In this document: one piece after another, positions 19,072-27,161 of the stretch | How the letters are laid out: each line of letters begins with the position of its first letter | Numbering within the stretch: position 1 is the first letter of the stretch | DNA from: Pseudomonas sp. M47T1 | GTDB taxonomy: Bacteria; Pseudomonadota; Gammaproteobacteria; Pseudomonadales; Pseudomonadaceae | Direction of reading: 5' to 3' | Assembly: GCF_000263855.1 (NCBI RefSeq) | Contig: NZ_AJWX01000013.1 | Span: 104,730 to 168,729 of the forward strand | DNA length: 64,000 bases | Notes under the pieces: generated by a model | Database searches by the model: none | The model's input: the letters and a program-made list of their open reading frames with translations, nothing else | What the model was told of the DNA's origin: nothing | Program-made: the position numbers and the translations under genes

Positions 19072-20301
19072 TTACGCCGCTCCCTCCTTGAGAGACACGG
19101 CTTCGTCCGCCAGTTGCTCGACACTGAACCCGTTGCCACCGTTGGCAATCAGCCGCCTGGCGTGCTGAAACTCCGCCGGCCGGTTGACCGCATCCACGGC
19201 AATCACTTGCCCTGCGCGCAGGTAGAACATCGAAAAACTATCGGCCGCCAGCGTGCCGCGCAGCACCACGTGGTCATGACCTTCGCACAAGCCTGCCATC
19301 TGCAGCTTGAGATGGTATTGATCGGACCAGAACCACGGCACGATGCAATGGGCGACTGGCTTGCCGCACAACCAGCTGGCCACCGCGCGTGCCTGTTCGA
19401 CCGCGTTCTGCACCGACTCCAGGCGCAGGCGCCTGCCGGCAAACGCGTTGAAATGGTTGGCGCAATCACCGATGGCGAAAATCGACGGCGCGCTGGTGCG
19501 GCCGAACTCGTCGATCAGAATGCCGTTGCCCACCTCGATGCCGGCATCGCGCGCCAACGCCACATCGGGCTCCAGACCAACGCCCACCAGCACCACGTCC
19601 GCCAGCCAGCTGGCGCCCTGCTTGGCGCACACCCGCAAGGCGGCATCTGGCTCTTCAACGATGGCGCTCAGGCTGATGCCGGTGCTGATGGCCACGCCGG
19701 CGCGGGCATGCACCTGCTGGTAGTAGGCCGAGAGCTGCGGCGTGACGACACGCGCCAGCACCCGGTCAGCGCTCTCCAGCACTTGCACGTCGAGCCCTGC
19801 CTGGGCGGCGATGGCAGCCACTTCGAGGCCCACATAGCCGGCGCCGATGATCACCAGGCGCTGGCCGGGCCTGAAGTGTTCACGCAGCCTTTGCACGTCG
19901 GCCATGCTGCGCAACGTCATCACCCGTGGATGCTCGGCGCCCGGCAGCGCGAGCCGGCGGGCGCGACCGCCGGTGGCCAGCACCAGCGCGCCATACGTCA
20001 GCGTATCGCCCGTGTCGAGCCGGACCCTGGCGTGTTCGCGCTCGATACGCTGCACCCGGGTGCCCAGGCGCAGGTCGATGCCAGCCTTGGCATAAGCTGC
20101 CTGACCGCGAATCAGCACCGCGTCGGTTTGCAGCGCGCCGGCCAGCAAGCCTTTGGACAGCGGCGGGCGGTGGTACGGCAGGCACGGCTCATCGCCGATC
20201 AACGTGATGGTCTCGCCATACCCTTGCTGGCGCAGGCTCACCGCCAGCTCCGCCGCCGCCTGGCCGGCACCGACGATCACCACACCACCCGGCGCTAGCA
20301 T
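19072..20301 (-). CDS. Ferredoxin reductase (putidaredoxin-reductase type)
   Basis: FAD/NADH ferredoxin reductase, 409 aa, passing electrons from NADH to the adjacent [2Fe-2S] ferredoxin and so to the P450. It has an N-terminal FAD motif (GVVIVGAGQAAAELA), the NAD motif (LVIIGAGYVGLEVAA), the FAD-binding GDCANHFN and a C-terminal reductase domain. ATG 20301 overlaps the ferredoxin stop by seven bases. It is the last gene of the P450-tetR-ferredoxin-reductase operon. Confidence 0.9.
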   Translation of the reverse strand: MLAPGGVVIVGAGQAAAELAVSLRQQGYGETITLIGDEPCLPYHRPPLSKGLLAGALQTDAVLIRGQAAYAKAGIDLRLGTRVQRIEREHARVRLDTGDTLTYGALVLATGGRARRLALPGAEHPRVMTLRSMADVQRLREHFRPGQRLVIIGAGYVGLEVAAIAAQAGLDVQVLESADRVLARVVTPQLSAYYQQVHARAGVAISTGISLSAIVEEPDAALRVCAKQGASWLADVVLVGVGLEPDVALARDAGIEVGNGILIDEFGRTSAPSIFAIGDCANHFNAFAGRRLRLESVQNAVEQARAVASWLCGKPVAHCIVPWFWSDQYHLKLQMAGLCEGHDHVVLRGTLAADSFSMFYLRAGQVIAVDAVNRPAEFQHARRLIANGGNGFSVEQLADEAVSLKEGAA

Positions 20302-20615
20302 TGGCTGGCCGGCAGTTGGAACTGCAAGCCCTCCATGGCATCGGTGACGATCACCTGGCACGTCAGGCGGCTGGTGTCACGCTGCTCCAGCACGCCGTCA
20401 AGCATCATCGCCTCATCCTCGCTCGGCGCCGGCAGCGCGTCCCGCCAGGCCGGCTCCACGTAGGCGTGGCACGTGGCGCAGCTGCAGGCGCCGCCACAGT
20501 CGGCGAGCAGCCCCGGGACCATATTCTCCACCACCGCGTGCATCACCGACTCGCCGGCTTTGGCCTGCAGTTCGTGGCGAGTCCCGTTGTGTTCGATCAT
20601 TATTATTGTTGGCAT
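20295..20615 (-). CDS. [2Fe-2S] ferredoxin (putidaredoxin type)
   Basis: 106-aa ferredoxin with cluster ligands C40, C46, C49 and C86 (C-x5-C-x2-C, then RLTC), the adrenodoxin/putidaredoxin pattern. It is the electron carrier for the P450 encoded two genes upstream. ATG 20615 has GGAT eight to ten bases before it. It overlaps the reductase start and follows the tetR stop by 34 bases. Confidence 0.9.
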   Translation of the reverse strand: MPTIIMIEHNGTRHELQAKAGESVMHAVVENMVPGLLADCGGACSCATCHAYVEPAWRDALPAPSEDEAMMLDGVLEQRDTSRLTCQVIVTDAMEGLQFQLPASQC

Positions 20616-20649
20616 GGTGCGTTCATCCACTAGGTCTGGGCGGGCGGTT

Positions 20650-21222
20650 TCAGCGGTACTGATCAAGGATCAGCACCGGCAGCACGAAGTCGGCGATATG
20701 CCGTCGCAGGCGTACCTCGTCCCAGGGCCGAGCCGCCACCAGCGCCAGCAGCTCGCGCATGAACCACTCCAGCAACGGGTCGAGCTCAAGCCCGGGACGG
20801 GCCTGGGGTGACTGCAGGATCAGCGCCAATACCGCGCGCGAGCGCTGGCGGTAGCCGGTCTGGAACAGGGTATTGCCCAACGAGCCGGCGCCCTGCATCG
20901 CGTCATGCAACCAGCGCCGTTCGGCCATGGCGAGGATGCCCAGGGCCAGGGCGTCTTCGATACGGGTGGCGAGGTCGCCCGCGCCCTTGAGGATCTGCTC
21001 GGCCTGCTCGGCGAAGGGCTCGGCGTCGGCGGCGACCATGGCGTCGAAGATGGCTTCTTTGTTGGCGAACTTGCGGTAAAGCGTGGCCCGCGACACGCCT
21101 GCTTCGGTGGCGATGTCGTCCACGGTAGTAGCCTCCAGGCCCAGGCGCTCGACGCAGGAGCCCGCGCTGTCGACCACCCGTTGCTGTACCCCGGCACCGC
21201 GCTTGGGTGTTGTCTCATTCAT
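20650..21222 (-). CDS. TetR-family regulator inside the P450 operon
   Basis: 190-aa TetR protein. The HTH reads TTVDDIATEAGVSRATLYRKFANKEAIF. ATG 21222 is preceded by GGAG; a GTG four codons upstream is possible. It lies between the P450 and ferredoxin genes, so it is probably autoregulated through the two GAGAC palindromes at 22609-22683 before the P450 gene. The effector is unknown, and the C-terminal domain shows no family-specific motif I can name. Confidence 0.85.
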   Translation of the reverse strand: MNETTPKRGAGVQQRVVDSAGSCVERLGLEATTVDDIATEAGVSRATLYRKFANKEAIFDAMVAADAEPFAEQAEQILKGAGDLATRIEDALALGILAMAERRWLHDAMQGAGSLGNTLFQTGYRQRSRAVLALILQSPQARPGLELDPLLEWFMRELLALVAARPWDEVRLRRHIADFVLPVLILDQYR

Positions 21223-21246
21223 CTGAATCTCCACGGTGTGAATGCC

Positions 21247-22545
21247 TCATGGCACGGCCCGATGCATCGGGCAGCCGGGCGGCGGTACAACGGTTTCGGT
21301 GGCGTACAGCCGTGCGCGTGGGCCATTGCCCGAGGCTGGCGCGGCGCTGAAATGCACCGGCATGTGCTTGATGCCGTTGGCGAAGTTGGAGCGCAAGCGC
21401 ACCACGGGCCCGGCCAGGCGGATATCGGGCAGACGCGTGACGATGGCCTCGAACATCGCCAGCAGTTCACTGCGTGCCAGCATCGAACCCAGGCATTGAT
21501 GAATGCCGCCCTTGGCCCCGAAGGCGAGGTGATCCCGGGCGTTGCGGCGTTCGATATCGAAGCGATCGGGCGCCTCGAACACCGCCTCGTCGCGGCTGCC
21601 GGAACAGTACCAGAGCACGACTTGATCGCCCGCCTTGATCAACTGCCCGTGCAGTTCGACATCGCTCAGTGCCTTGCGGCCGAAGCACAGCACGGGGGTG
21701 GCCCAGCGCAGCATCTCCTCGATGGCATTGGGCAGCAGCGACAAGTCGGCGCGCAGCTTGCGCATCTGCTCGGGGTGCTGGATCAGGGCCAGGGTGCCCT
21801 GCAGGATCAGCGTACGGGTGGTCTCGTTACCGGCGGTTGCCAGCAGCAGAAAGAAGCAACCCAGGTCGACGTCGCTGAGCATCTCGCCGTCTTCGCGGGC
21901 GGCGGCGATGGCGCTGAAGATATCGTCTTGAGGATTGGCTCGGCGCTGGCGACCCAGCTCGCTGGCGTAGGCGAACATCTGCTCGGCGGCGGTGCGCGGG
22001 TCCAGCAGCGCGGCTACTTGCGGGTCGCTGCTGCCCAGGGTGGCGTTGGCCCAGGTGAACAACTGGGCGCGAACCTCTTCGGGCACGTCGAGGATGTGCG
22101 CGACCACTTCGATCGGCACGTAGGCGGCGACGTCGACCCAATCGCATGCGCCCTTCTCTATCACCTCGTCGATGATCGCCGCGGTCAGCACCTTGATCCG
22201 CTCGTTCAATTGCGCCACGGCCTTGGGCGTGAACGCGCTCATGATGATGCGGCGCAAAAAGGCATGCCGAGGCGGATCGGTCAGCACCAGGTTGTGATCG
22301 ATGTCGCGCTGCAGGGTGAATTCCGGAATGGGCAGCGGCAACAGATTGGTGCGCGAGCTGAACACCTCGGGGGTTTTCTCGATGGCGACGATGTCAGCAT
22401 GCCGCGTCACTGCCCAAAAGCCGTCGGTGCCCGCACGGGGCACCCAAGTGACCGGCGCGTGCTGGCGCAGAAAGGCGAAATAGTCATAAGGCACGCCGCC
22501 GACGAAAACGTCGGGGTCGGCCAGGTTTACAGCTCCGATCTTCAT
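21247..22545 (-). CDS. Cytochrome P450 monooxygenase
   Basis: Soluble bacterial P450, 432 aa, using the downstream ferredoxin and reductase. The I-helix reads ATAGNETTR, the ExxR motif is EEMLR, and the haem loop FGAKGGIHQCLG places the cysteine ligand near residue 351. It would hydroxylate or demethylate the substrate or an early intermediate. ATG 22545 is preceded by AGGACA. The tail after the expected C-terminus ends in a Pro/Cys-rich stretch (ETVVPPPGCPMH), a little longer than usual. The CYP family cannot be assigned by eye. Confidence 0.9.
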   Translation of the reverse strand: MKIGAVNLADPDVFVGGVPYDYFAFLRQHAPVTWVPRAGTDGFWAVTRHADIVAIEKTPEVFSSRTNLLPLPIPEFTLQRDIDHNLVLTDPPRHAFLRRIIMSAFTPKAVAQLNERIKVLTAAIIDEVIEKGACDWVDVAAYVPIEVVAHILDVPEEVRAQLFTWANATLGSSDPQVAALLDPRTAAEQMFAYASELGRQRRANPQDDIFSAIAAAREDGEMLSDVDLGCFFLLLATAGNETTRTLILQGTLALIQHPEQMRKLRADLSLLPNAIEEMLRWATPVLCFGRKALSDVELHGQLIKAGDQVVLWYCSGSRDEAVFEAPDRFDIERRNARDHLAFGAKGGIHQCLGSMLARSELLAMFEAIVTRLPDIRLAGPVVRLRSNFANGIKHMPVHFSAAPASGNGPRARLYATETVVPPPGCPMHRAVP

Positions 22546-22608
22546 TGTTGTTGTCCTGCATCAGAGTGATGGGGCACGCAATGAGGAGCCTGTCGCCGCA
22601 CATGCGCA

Positions 22609-22636
22609 ATGAGACAGAAACCACATTGTGTCTCAT
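22609..22636. promoter_or_regulatory. Palindrome ATGAGACA-N12-TGTCTCAT before the P450 gene
   Basis: Perfect eight-base arms at 22609-22616 and 22629-22636. It lies 64 bases before the P450 start and shares the GAGAC core with the next palindrome. Candidate operator for the TetR encoded in the same operon. Confidence 0.6.
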
Positions 22637-22657
22637 CGAGTCTAACCAGAGTTTTGT

Positions 22658-22683
22658 GAGACGCAAATAGAAATTTGTGTCTC
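22658..22683. promoter_or_regulatory. Palindrome GAGACGCAAAT-N4-ATTTGTGTCTC before the P450 gene
   Basis: Eleven-base arms (22658-22668, 22673-22683) with one mismatch around AGAA. The GAGAC half-site is shared with the palindrome 22 bases away. The two form a tandem pair in the divergent P450/amidohydrolase region. Likely TetR operator, inferred from position and symmetry. Confidence 0.65.
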
Positions 22684-22748
22684 TTCAGTTTTACTGGGGT
22701 GGGCCGGTCAGGCCGCTTGACAGCGCCGGACCACGAGGGGTAAGTTTA

Positions 22749-22769
22749 TAACTGACTATATGACAGTTT
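22749..22769. promoter_or_regulatory. Regulon palindrome, site B (before the amidohydrolase)
   Basis: TAACTGAC-TATAT-GACAGTTT. The left half-site is perfect. It lies 71 bases before the amidohydrolase start and is distinct from the GAGAC pair that faces the P450 gene. Confidence 0.7.
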
Positions 22770-22839
22770 TTTCGCATTTCGCTCGCTGTCGCCGTCAATG
22801 CGACTGCTTCGCCCAACAAAAACAATGAGGGTAGTCCGA

Positions 22840-24135
22840 ATGGAAATGAATGATCTGATCCTGGTCAGTGTCGACGATCACGTGATCGAACCGCCGACCC
22901 TGTTCGACCGTCACCTGCCGGCCAAATACCGTGACCAGGCCCCCAGGATGCACACCACCAAGAACGGCACCGAAGGCCAGGACTCGTGGATCTACGACGG
23001 CAAGGTCCTGCCCAACATCGCCTTGAATGCCGTGGTGGGTCGCCCGCCGGAGGAATACGGTGTCGAGCCCGCAGCCTACAGCCAGATCCGCAAGGGCGCA
23101 TGGGACATCGCCTCGCGCATCGAGGACATGAACGTCAATGGCGTGCTGGGCTCCATCTGCTTCCCGACCTTCCCGCAGTTCGCCGGCGTGCTGTTCATCG
23201 GCTCCAAGGACCCGGCTGCGGCAAAGGCGATCGTCAGCGCCTACAACGACTGGCACATCCATGAATGGGCCGGCTACGCGCCCGGGCGCATGATCCCCCT
23301 GGCGATCATGCCACTGTGGGACATCGACGCCTGCGTGGCCGAAGCCAAGCGGGTCGCCGCCTTGGGCGTGCGCACCATCACCTTCCCTGACGTGCCGGCC
23401 GCCAAAGGCCTGCCGAGCATCCATAGCGGCTACTGGGACCCCCTGTGGGCGGTGTGCGAGGACCATCGGATCGTCGTCAGCATCCATATCGGCTCCGGGA
23501 TGAGCGCCCCCCATGTGTCGTCCGAGTCGCCCATCGATTCGTGGATCGTGACCATGCCGATGTCGATCGCCAACGCCACATCCGACTGGCTGTTTTCGCC
23601 CATCTTCAAGAAATTCCCCAATTTGAAGGTGGCATTGTCCGAGGGCGGCATCGGCTGGATTCCGTACTTCCTCGAGCGCGCCGACTTCACCTACAAGCAC
23701 CACAGCGCCTGGACCAACGCCAACTTCGGCGAGCTGCTGCCCTCGGAGCTGTTCTTCAAGAACTTCATCACCTGTTTCATCGATGACGCCTTTGGCCTGG
23801 CCAACACGCGCTTTCTCAACGACAACATGATCACCTGGGAATGCGACTACCCGCACTCCGACACCGTGTGGCCGAACTGCCCTGAGGCCTTGTGGAAGAC
23901 CATCCAGCACCTGCCGGAAAACGACATCCACAAAATCACCCACCTCAATGCCATGCGTGAGTTCTCCTACGACCCGTTCGCCATTCTGGGCCGCGAAAAC
24001 TGCACCGTCGGTGCCCTGCGCGCTCAGGCGTTGCATGTCGATACCGCGCCGCGTGCGGGCCTGGGTGGCGCCAACCCGGCGCGCGCCGATGGCAAGCCGG
24101 TCACCTCCGGCGACGTCATGAAGATGTTTGCCTGA
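22840..24135 (+). CDS. Amidohydrolase-2 family metal-dependent hydrolase
   Basis: 431-aa TIM-barrel protein of the ACMSD/amidohydrolase-2 group, which hydrolyses or decarboxylates small cyclic or acyl substrates. The N-terminal metal motif is D-D-H-V-I-E-P-P; further markers are SIHIGSG, LSEGGIGWIPYFLERAD and the late WECDYPHSDTVWP with D/H metal ligands. ATG 22840 has AGGG upstream; ATG 22825 and 22798 lack one. It is followed 54 bases later by the thiolase-like gene, and the gap holds a hairpin. Such genes recur in steroid and terpenoid CoA-ester clusters, but the reaction here is unknown. Confidence 0.8.
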   Translation: MEMNDLILVSVDDHVIEPPTLFDRHLPAKYRDQAPRMHTTKNGTEGQDSWIYDGKVLPNIALNAVVGRPPEEYGVEPAAYSQIRKGAWDIASRIEDMNVNGVLGSICFPTFPQFAGVLFIGSKDPAAAKAIVSAYNDWHIHEWAGYAPGRMIPLAIMPLWDIDACVAEAKRVAALGVRTITFPDVPAAKGLPSIHSGYWDPLWAVCEDHRIVVSIHIGSGMSAPHVSSESPIDSWIVTMPMSIANATSDWLFSPIFKKFPNLKVALSEGGIGWIPYFLERADFTYKHHSAWTNANFGELLPSELFFKNFITCFIDDAFGLANTRFLNDNMITWECDYPHSDTVWPNCPEALWKTIQHLPENDIHKITHLNAMREFSYDPFAILGRENCTVGALRAQALHVDTAPRAGLGGANPARADGKPVTSGDVMKMFA

Positions 24136-24145
24136 TCAGTGGTCT

Positions 24146-24171
24146 CGGGCCTGCCGTCACGGGCAGGCCCG
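24146..24171 (+). repeat. Hairpin between amidohydrolase and thiolase-like genes
   Basis: CGGGCCTGCC (24146-24155) pairs with GGCAGGCCCG (24162-24171) around GTCACG. There is no T-run, so it is more likely an mRNA-stabilising or attenuating element inside the operon than a full terminator. Confidence 0.5.
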
Positions 24172-24189
24172 GTCAGCGAAGGAAGCGTC

Positions 24190-25377
24190 ATGAGCACTGA
24201 AATATTCGAACGTCGAGCGATCATCGCCGGTGTTGGCCAATCCGCCACCGGGCGCCGCCTGGGGCGCAGCGGTCTGGACCTGACGCTGGAGGCCATCACC
24301 CGGGCGCTGGCCGATGCCGGCCTTGAGCGCAGCGACATCGACGGCATCGCCGGCTGGCCGGGTTACAAGCCCGAGCCTGCTGGGTATTCACCGGTCTCGA
24401 TCACCGACATCAAGGAAGCCCTGCGCCTGGAGCTCAATTGGTACACGGCCGGCGCCGAGGCGTCGCAAATGAGCGCACTGATCAATGCCTGCATGGCCGT
24501 GGCCACCGGGCAGGCGCGCCATGTGCTGTGCTTTCGCACCGTCACCGAGTCGTCGGCCGCAAGCCAAGGCACGCGCTCCAGTCTGGTAGGCGCCGGCACT
24601 GATCGGGTAGCGGGATTCGGCATCTGGCAATCACCCTTCGGCGCGTTTTCGGCGACCAACTGGGTGGGCCTGGCGGCGTCGCGCTACTTTCATGAATTCG
24701 GCGCGACCCGCGAGCAACTGGCGCAGATCGCCCTGACCGCTCGGCATAACGCCACGCTCAACCCCGCGGCCATTTACCGCGAGCCGTTGAGCCTGCAGCA
24801 ATACCTGGAGGCGCGAATGATCTCCACGCCCCTGTGCCTGTACGACTGCGATGTGCCGGTGGATGGCGCGGTGGCGATCATCGTCTCGCACCGCGACTGC
24901 GCCCGCGACCTCAACGCTGCCGCCATCGGCATCGAAGCGATCTGCGGCCCGCTGTATGGCCGTGACACCTGGGATCAGCAAACCGACCTCACCCGCTTCG
25001 CCGCCGAAGACGCCGGCAAGCGCCTGTGGAGTCGCACTGATCTCAAGCCGGCCGACGTCGACATGGCGCAGCTGTACGACGGCTTCAGTTTCCTCAGCCT
25101 GTTGTGGCTCGAAGGCCTGGGCTTCTGCAAGCGCGGTGAAGGCGCGGCATTCATCGAGGGCGGCCAGCGTATTGCCCTGGACGGCGAGTTGCCGCTGGCC
25201 ACCGGCGGCGGCCAGTTGTCGGCCGGGCGCCTGCATGGCCTTGGCCATGTGCACGAAGCAGTGATCCAGTTGCGCGGCCTGGGCGGCGACCGCCAGGTAC
25301 CCGGGACGCCGAGGGTGTCTGCGGTGACCATGGGCGGCGGGCCGATCGCCTCCGCGGCGCTGTTGACGCGATTGTAA
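24190..25377 (+). CDS. Thiolase-superfamily protein of the SCP-x/Ltp2 type, probable aldolase
   Basis: 395-aa thiolase-fold protein. It begins RRAIIAGVGQSATGRRLGRS and ends VSAVTMGGGPIASAALL. At the place of the thiolase nucleophile Cys it reads WYTAGAEASQMSAL, with no cysteine, so thiolytic cleavage is unlikely. Ltp2-like proteins with this loss act as retro-aldolases together with a DUF35 protein (ChsH2), and a stand-alone DUF35 gene occurs at 48652. Start ATG 24190 follows GAAGGAAGCG. It would shorten a side chain of a CoA ester; this is inference from the family. Confidence 0.75.
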   Translation: MSTEIFERRAIIAGVGQSATGRRLGRSGLDLTLEAITRALADAGLERSDIDGIAGWPGYKPEPAGYSPVSITDIKEALRLELNWYTAGAEASQMSALINACMAVATGQARHVLCFRTVTESSAASQGTRSSLVGAGTDRVAGFGIWQSPFGAFSATNWVGLAASRYFHEFGATREQLAQIALTARHNATLNPAAIYREPLSLQQYLEARMISTPLCLYDCDVPVDGAVAIIVSHRDCARDLNAAAIGIEAICGPLYGRDTWDQQTDLTRFAAEDAGKRLWSRTDLKPADVDMAQLYDGFSFLSLLWLEGLGFCKRGEGAAFIEGGQRIALDGELPLATGGGQLSAGRLHGLGHVHEAVIQLRGLGGDRQVPGTPRVSAVTMGGGPIASAALLTRL

Positions 25378-25390
25378 CGGCGCAGACAAA

Positions 25391-25411
25391 TAACTGACAT
25401 ATAGCCAGTAA
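25391..25411. promoter_or_regulatory. Regulon palindrome, site C (before CoA ligase 1)
   Basis: TAACTGAC-ATATA-GCCAGTAA, left half-site perfect. It lies 49 bases before the CoA ligase gene that opens the 25.4-30.9 kb operon. Confidence 0.65.
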
Positions 25412-25459
25412 ATTCATCAAGACTGACTCCAGACAAGTCCAATAACACCGGGGATTTTC

Positions 25460-27121
25460 ATGAACGCCATTACTCATTCAGAGCCAGAGCACTTGCAGGC
25501 GGCCGGCTGGAGCGCCGGCGACCAGGACACCATCAACGCCGTGTTGCGCCGTGCGGTCAGTGCCTACGGCGACCGCATCTTCCTGGACTTTCTCGGCGAA
25601 CAGTACAGCTTCCGGGACATCGACCGGCATGCCTGCCAGGTCGCCAACGGCTTGCGGGCCCTGGGCGTCAGCAAGGGCCAGACGGTGGTGACCATCCTCG
25701 ACAACTGCGCCGAAGCGATCATCGTATTGTTTGCGATCACCAAGCTGGGCGCGGTGAGCGTGCCGGTCAACACCGCCTACAAAGGCGAATTTCTGCGCCA
25801 CCAGGTGGCTGATTCCGGCGCTGCGGTGGTCATCGCCCAGAGCGACTACGCCGAGCGGGTCGCCGCCATCGCCAGCGGTATTCCCGCGGTCAGCACCGTG
25901 GTCTACCGCGGCGCAACGCCGGACCTGGGCGCCGCTGCCGAGCGCCAATGGCAGGTCATCGAGTGGCCCGCGCTGTACAGCGACGATACCTCGGACCCGG
26001 CGGTCGACATCGCCCCCAGCGACCTGGCGATGCTCATCTACACCGGCGGCACCACCGGCCCGTCCAAGGGCTGCATGGTCAACCACAACTACACCTGCAA
26101 CCTGGGCCGGCAGATGCTCGAAGTCTCTGGGCGCGATCACACCAGCGTGACCTGGACGCCGCTGCCGATGTTCCACTTCAACGCGGTGGGTGCGACCTTG
26201 ATGTCCAACCTCATGGTGGGCGCGAAGGTGGCGCTGTACACGCGTTTTTCGGTGTCCAACTTCTGGCCGGAAATCGAACGCACCGGCGCCAACGAAGTCA
26301 TGCTGCTGGCCTCGATGTTCCCGTTGCTGGTGCAAGCGGCCGACAACGACGCGATGCAGCGTTGCCACGGGCAGATCGTCAATGTCATCGGCGCGCCGTT
26401 CCCGCCAGACATCCAGGCACAGTGGAAGGCGCGCTTCGGCGTCAAGCGCACCATCATCAGCGGCTTTGGTTTGACCGAGTGCGCGATGGTCACCGTGCAG
26501 CCACTGGATGTGCCCGCAGCCCCCGGCAGCTCCGGCATGCGCCACGCGGATTTCGACGTGCGTATCGTCGACGAGCATGACGTCGAAGTGCCCGTGGGCA
26601 GCCCAGGCGAAATCATCGTGCGGCCGAGCAAGCCCAACGTCATGTTCGACGGTTACTGGCAGCGCCCCGCGGACACCCTCAAGCTGTTGCGCAACCAGTG
26701 GTTTCACACCGGCGACATCGGCCGCTTCGACGAGCAGGGGTACTTCTATTTCGTCGATCGCAAAAAGGATTACCTGCGCCGCCGCGGCGAGAACATCTCC
26801 AGCTTCGAGGTCGAAGCCGCCTTTCGTCAACGCCCGGAAATCGAAGACATCGCCGCCCACGCGGTGCGCTCCGACCTGGGCGAGGACGAGCTCAAGGTGA
26901 CCATCGTGTTGCGCGCCGGCCACTCGTTGGAGGCAGAGCCGTTGTTTCTCTGGTCGGTGGATCATCTGCCCTACTTCGCGGTGCCGCGCTACATCGAGTT
27001 TCGCCGCGAAGTGCCGCGCAGCCCCGTGGGGCGGATTCTCAAGTACCAGTTGCGCGACGAAGGCGTGACGGCGGCCACATGGGACCAGGAACAGGCCGGG
27101 ATCAAGATCAGCAAACGCTGA
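25460..27121 (+). CDS. AMP-forming acyl-CoA synthetase 1
   Basis: 553-aa ANL-family ligase that activates a carboxylic acid as its CoA thioester in the cytoplasm. Motifs: P-loop MLIYTGGTTGPSKG, FGLTECAMV, TGDIGRFDEQGYFYFVDRKKD, RRRGENISSFEVE and the C-terminal catalytic lysine in GRILKYQLR. ATG 25460 follows a weak GGGGA. It heads an operon with aldehyde dehydrogenase, alpha/beta hydrolase and MFS transporter. Much of its sequence recurs in the ligase at 38919-40550 (for example FSVSNFWPEIERTGANEV), so the two are paralogues. Confidence 0.9.
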   Translation: MNAITHSEPEHLQAAGWSAGDQDTINAVLRRAVSAYGDRIFLDFLGEQYSFRDIDRHACQVANGLRALGVSKGQTVVTILDNCAEAIIVLFAITKLGAVSVPVNTAYKGEFLRHQVADSGAAVVIAQSDYAERVAAIASGIPAVSTVVYRGATPDLGAAAERQWQVIEWPALYSDDTSDPAVDIAPSDLAMLIYTGGTTGPSKGCMVNHNYTCNLGRQMLEVSGRDHTSVTWTPLPMFHFNAVGATLMSNLMVGAKVALYTRFSVSNFWPEIERTGANEVMLLASMFPLLVQAADNDAMQRCHGQIVNVIGAPFPPDIQAQWKARFGVKRTIISGFGLTECAMVTVQPLDVPAAPGSSGMRHADFDVRIVDEHDVEVPVGSPGEIIVRPSKPNVMFDGYWQRPADTLKLLRNQWFHTGDIGRFDEQGYFYFVDRKKDYLRRRGENISSFEVEAAFRQRPEIEDIAAHAVRSDLGEDELKVTIVLRAGHSLEAEPLFLWSVDHLPYFAVPRYIEFRREVPRSPVGRILKYQLRDEGVTAATWDQEQAGIKISKR

Positions 27122-27161
27122 AGGCCCCTACTCCCCTGCCGACTACCCCGAGGAATACATC

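Noticed and set aside
22840..24135. Assignment of the cluster as a steroid pathway
   Set aside because: Paired ACADs and the aldolase-like genes are suggestive, but the diagnostic ketosteroid dehydrogenase, 9-alpha-hydroxylase and HsaA-type genes are absent from the window.
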